This document shows, one piece after another, positions 59,231 to 64,000 of a DNA stretch of 64,000 bases. The stretch is from Metopolophium dirhodum (taxonomy: Eukaryota > Arthropoda > Insecta > Hemiptera > Aphididae). Made by a program: the position numbers and the translations under genes. The stretch lies in assembly GCF_019925205.1 (NCBI RefSeq), contig NC_083567.1:9238001-9302000 (forward strand), given 5' to 3'. A model generated the notes under the pieces. It had not been told where the DNA came from. It saw nothing but the letters and a program-made list of their open reading frames with translations, and ran no database searches. Within the stretch, counting starts at the first letter, position 1; the number at the start of each line of letters is the position of its first letter.

Positions 59231-59989
59231 AAAATGTTAAGTAAAATATTATAAGTTATAACAGTAAAACAGGCGGGCCGGGCTTAGGACATGGTATCAA
59301 ATACTTAACCGTTACCACTTACCAGCTACCCCCCCCCCCCATCCGCCCTCTCAATACTTACAGGATCTCCGCCTGTACTTAATGAGTATAACTCTGTATA
59401 ATATACTAAGTATATCTAATACATATATATAATATATAAAAGTGATTGTGCGTTTGTTTGGAAAGCTGTCGAAGTAATATTCACATAATATTATAGGTTC
59501 GGTTGGTACTTGGCCCGCCGGTTTTTGTATTGATTATGCGCCGCAAAAAATATTAATAAAAAATAAATCATTTACGGCCAATGCAACGTATGCCGAGTCA
59601 GCTAGTATTTATTATACAAAATAATCTAATGTTATTATATGTTGAGCAATGAGTTTAGACGACATCACACTTGTATTCTAACCTAACCTAACCAATCATA
59701 GCGAGACTAAACTAATTCGAATTCGTATTTTATGTAATCTATATCAATATTATGGATTCGTGTTTTCAAGATGTGTGTGAAAGTGTATTATAGTTTGGAG
59801 GATAGAACGATGACACTGTGAAAAGTTAAAATGTCATCATGACGTATCTAAAACCGTTCGTCATCATAATTATTGCCAATCTCGGACATTTTCATGGCCT
59901 ATCTGAAACAAAAAGATTATTGCAAGGCCAATCTCGTGGATTTTTAGTAAAAATAACTTTTCAGAAAGACACAGTATTCATATACTGGA

Positions 59990-60140
59990 AGAGGGGGGGG
60001 GTAAGTCATAATAATCAGATAATTGTCTATAGTATACTATTTGTATTTTTTTTGGTAATTTTGTTTTTAACAATATACATGTTTTTAGAAATAAGGTTTG
60101 GGGTTGGCCCCTAGCCCCCCTCCCTGGAGGCGACCCTGAC
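59990..60140 (+). repeat. Interspersed repeat, copy 2
   Basis: GGTAATTTTGTTTTTAACAA, TTTTAGAAATAAGG and CCCCTAGCCCCCCTCCCTGG match 22006-22151 in order. The open frame at 59839-60114 runs into it and is not supported. Confidence 0.6.
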
Positions 60141-62103
60141 CAATACTGTTTACTTAACACTTAGACGTTATAGAGATAACAATTGTTTAGAGGTGCATAT
60201 GAACTTCCAAAATTCCTAGAGACGAAACAGTTTGATATTCTTCTTGAAAAATTGGGAATATTGCAGAGATTCACCATGATGGTTCTGAGTATAAGTTCCG
60301 GAACATTTGAAATGTACTCGTATACCTCTGCCCGTTCGGCTTTCTACAAATATTTAGAACCTACCTATACGTATACAATTGGATTTAATTCATTTGCTAC
60401 CCTCAATCAGAGTTTGTTTGATAATTTTAGTTCGCTTGTAACAACGATCTATCGTGCCGAGAGGGTAGTAAAACGGATTTTATTAGCACCCTCCCTCTTC
60501 CACATAGAAATTATTTTTTTGACTTTTGCAAACAATTTGCTTTCACATATTTTTAGTACACGCAATTGGTGTGAATTTGTTTGTCCTCACTTAGGATTTA
60601 TGTGATATTGAGGTTAGCCAAGATATCGTTTTTCCTTGTTTGGGGTCGGAGAAACGCTCAGTCCCACACATCCTAAATGACGAACTTTTTGTGAACATTT
60701 AAATGCGTCTAAATATTTGCCTATACATGTGTGAACACCTTTTGTCTGCTGCTATGCCCATGTTACTGTATCACTGATGACTGATTTTTTTAATTTGAGA
60801 GACAAAAAAATATAAATACTTCTGCTCAGACAAACTGTAATATACATGGCATACAGCATAAAACATTTAACATACTACCTGTATATAAGCAATGCACCTA
60901 AAAGGTTGGTCAGAGGGCTGCCAAAAAACCGATTCCCAACAAGCGCATACCCATGCTTACTTTTTCAGGGGATTTTACATAATATCCAAAACATCTATTA
61001 CTCGAGTAATCAATTACAACAATTTGTATTCGTGATCCGCAAACAAAACTATACATATTAGTATTTCACCCATCTCTACGATAAAGTACCATTATGGGCA
61101 ATAAAAATTTAAGAAAATTTAAGAACACATTTTTGTCATTTTACGATAAACACTATGGATTTCCGTGCGGTAAAAATTAAAGTGGAAAAATATTCTCAAA
61201 AATCATTGACGGTCGCGATAACCGCGGTGGATGAATACCTCTACCGATCATTAAAACCTTTATGGCTGACATCGGCTGTTTACGTACTGCGTATTAATGC
61301 GAAGACGATAATTACCCACTTATACCCCCACTATAACTATTCGGCAAAAAATCCTTAACACGTCTACATAAGGACGTGCGTACATTATAACGGGGGTAGG
61401 TAGCCAGTGATAAAAGAGTCGCAAGCTTTACAGTATAATGAAAAACATGTAAGAGCCGGGGCCCGGGAGCAGGAAAAACGATAACAATATATATATATAT
61501 ATATATATAATTATTACAATATTGTAGGTACATGGTATGTATAATATTCATGTCAATAACAATAAACAATTGTGTTTTATGTATATTTTGCACAATTCTT
61601 AAGACAGCATATAGACACTTATATACTAATATACTGTACTTACACAACAATAATAATAATAATATTATAAAATGTATATTTTACGAATAAACGTCACGAC
61701 ATATTTTGTGAGCGCACTGCAATACCACTATTAGCATTTATATACCTGTGCGTCATAATATTATTATTATTATTATTATTATATTCAGAACACGTGCGCG
61801 AAATGGCAACACGGACTCTAATCGGCGTGTGTGTTGTATTATAGGTAATGATTTGCTATTTGTGCGCATCACAACAATATAATAATAATATAATAATGTA
61901 CCATCATGTACGACGATGACAGGTATGGCCATTATAAAGTTACAAACACTAATAATAAATAATAATAAATAATTATTGTACATTATCGTCGTATCGCGGC
62001 GGTACCATCCGGTACCAATAATTATTGAATTGAGCGCAAAAAATAGTCAAGAAATAGTATACCAAACGCTATAATGTCGCCCAATCCTCGCTTATCACAT
62101 AAT

Positions 62104-62695
62104 ATTATAATTAAAGACCGGATTTATATTCTCTTAAAATACCTTAAATATGATGCTAATATTCTCGAAAAAACCTTAAAATATTCTCATTATATTCTCT
62201 TAACAATTTAAAAAATATGCTAAAATATGCAAAATATACAAAAAAAAAGCAAAAATATGCAAAAATAATCAATAAACATCATTATATTATTTACTTTAAT
62301 ATGCATTTAAAATTTTTTTTTTCAATTTTATATTAATAGTGAGTTAATTATTAGGTATTTAAAGTTTCGTATTCTAATGGAATATTATTGCACTTTAGTA
62401 AGAGTTGGAAATGATAAAATGAAAAATTGTAAATGTTCAAAAAAATTTTTTCTGGGTACCGTAATATTAAAATTAAAAATAAATACAAATTTTTTATCAC
62501 AATTTACGAAATATTCCAAAATATGCTAAATGAGTTAAATATTCTCTAACCCATAAAATATTCTCAAATATGCAAAAAAAACTTTTCTCTATGCATTCAG
62601 AATTGAACAAATCATCCACATTTTTTACTCTCATAAGACTGCATAGACCCAGTAACGATATGTAAAAACATATAAATCCGGTCTTTAATTATAAT
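62104..62695. mobile_element. Non-autonomous DNA transposon, 592 bp, with 26-bp perfect terminal inverted repeats
   Basis: 62104-62129 is the exact reverse complement of 62670-62695; the core is TTAAAGACCGGATTTATAT. The interior is AT-rich with repeated words (ATTCTC, AAATATGC, CAAAATAT) and no open frame. Whether the outer TTATAATT belongs to the terminal repeat or to a palindromic target site is unclear. Confidence 0.8.
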
Positions 62696-64000
62696 ATACG
62701 TATACGATGTGTACATTATTCGTAGCAATACTATATCAATATACAATAATAACATTCAATTGTATCCATCCAATTGCACCATGATCAAATACTGTAAACG
62801 CAATCGGTACACATTATATCACAATAGGTTTAGGTAGGTACCTAGGCGAATTTAGAATGATGTTACCTATCTGTTACGGTAGAATATAATATAATTACAC
62901 ACGCACAATCGCTTTTATACAGAACGAATGTAATCTTATATAGGCATTATGTTGTATTGTTATTAATAATATACCTACCCGACTTATAATTATCATAGTA
63001 ATTTATAGCCAATTTATATATTATAATATATTATTATTATTTTTTTTTTTTTACTCGTTTAACTGACAGCAGATGAGGCTCTGTTTGAACAATACTAATC
63101 TTCCGCAAATATTGTTATTTATTGTTCATTACTATTGTATATTTACCCAATTTTGCTACTACCTACATAGCAGAGTATAAGGTTTTAATGGTATAGGTGC
63201 ACATCGTAGGTATAACCACGTATTATAATAATATAGTATACCAGCTACTGGTGTGCGATAACTCGAAAAATATTACGATTCGGGAGAATTCGATGTTATA
63301 TTATAATTATTGCATGCACAATACCATTTTTTTCCATTTTTTTTTTTTAAACAACCCTTCGACTTGTATTATACATATAGGCAGTGGCGTGCCTAGAAAT
63401 TTTCAATGTGGGGATATTTCATATAAGTATTAAGTAATAATACATTTAAATAAACTATGGTGGCATACCAAAGGCACAAATAAAAAGCTTTAAGGGTCAA
63501 GCCCCCAAAAATCGTTTAGGTATATTTTATACTTTACCTGTATCTTATAAATGGGTAAGTAAATAATATAAGTGTACATTACCTGTGTATAGTTCTATAA
63601 CTATAGTATGAATTTAAATTGTAAATGTATTATTAAATTTAAAAAAACAAAACACTATGGGGTGATTAACACCTGTTCCCTAATCCTTTCCTGAGCATGA
63701 AATACACAGATCCTGCACATCCTCATGCGACTGTGTCGTCGAGACCGGTTCCTCTGTGGTCTATACGGCAGGATATTGCGTGGGGATGCACAGAACGGCA
63801 GAAGAACTGATTTTCGGTGTTCTCTCTCCGGATAGAGTATATGCGACGTAGGTAGTCCATTTAATATTCAGGGAGGGATCGTGGAGGGGCGAGGGTTGGT
63901 TTAAATCTCCCAACCACCCCAACTATATAGATATATGCCACCGTCTGTGTACCTACATCATAATGATTGAGAATTATTATAATGTATGAGAGTATGTATG
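62696..64000. other. Stretch to the window end
   Basis: Includes a CAGTGGCGTGCCTAG-type transposon end near 63383 and AAGGGTCAAGCCCCC near 63492, probably one relic. A GC-richer block lies at 63690-63850. No gene is supported. Confidence 0.4.

Larger units (their letters stand above)
58619..62103. other. Intergenic stretch after the Flattop-like gene
   Basis: AAATAAA words soon after the stop (near 58764 and 58796) may serve as polyadenylation signals. Repeat copies lie at 58860-59230 and 59990-60140. A TA microsatellite is at 61487-61509. A 140-codon open frame at 60183-60605 matches no family I know and may be chance. Confidence 0.45.

Noticed and set aside
1..64000. CRISPR array, bacterial operon or integrated virus
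   Set aside because: No regularly spaced repeats, no ribosome-binding-site/operon structure, no viral gene motifs seen.

Overview
The window looks like nuclear DNA of an insect, most probably an aphid. It is very AT-rich, with endless TATAATATTATA-type and GTACCTAC-type words. Genes are split by GT-AG introns, proteins match arthropod families, and the spaces between are full of short inverted-repeat transposon relics and tRNA-derived SINEs. The organism call is an inference from this texture. The protein calls rest on exons joined by hand with matching splice phases. No prokaryotic or viral gene cluster, CRISPR array or rRNA is visible.

Four protein-coding genes can be supported. (1) 407-20100, + strand: the 3' five exons of a secreted pancreatic-lipase/phospholipase A1-like enzyme. 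Ser, Asp and His of the triad sit in three different exons, and one intron is 9.2 kb long and packed with repeats. (2) 27550-25075, - strand: a complete ten-exon C-terminal Src kinase (Csk) of 440 residues with SH2 and tyrosine kinase domains but no SH3 domain. A CpG-rich stretch at about 27.95-29.6 kb lies upstream and is the likely promoter region. (3) 38035-37567, - strand: a compact two-exon bHLH factor of the NHLH/HEN family (fly HLH4C), 114 residues. (4) 52235-58618, + strand: a Flattop (CFAP126)-like ciliary microtubule protein. Its conserved domain lies in the first visible exon, and its third exon adds a very long low-complexity extension.

Layout: 1-20.1 kb lipase exons and introns; 20.1-25.1 kb repeats and the probable Csk 3' region; 25.1-27.6 kb Csk; 27.6-37.6 kb CpG-rich region, a SINE and a 0.6-kb inverted-repeat element; 37.6-38.0 kb HLH4C; 38-52 kb gene-poor, with a pogo-like terminus, a 30-bp tandem repeat and repeat copies; 52.2-58.6 kb Flattop-like gene; 58.6-64 kb repeats, including a 0.6-kb element with 26-bp terminal inverted repeats. 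The four genes show no sign of acting in one pathway.

The most interesting item is the Flattop-like gene. A canonical AATAAA followed by a TG run sits in its second visible intron, right after an in-frame stop. The locus could therefore make either a family-sized protein of about 180 residues or one of about 700 residues with an unusual C-terminus. I found no convincing wholly new multi-gene system.
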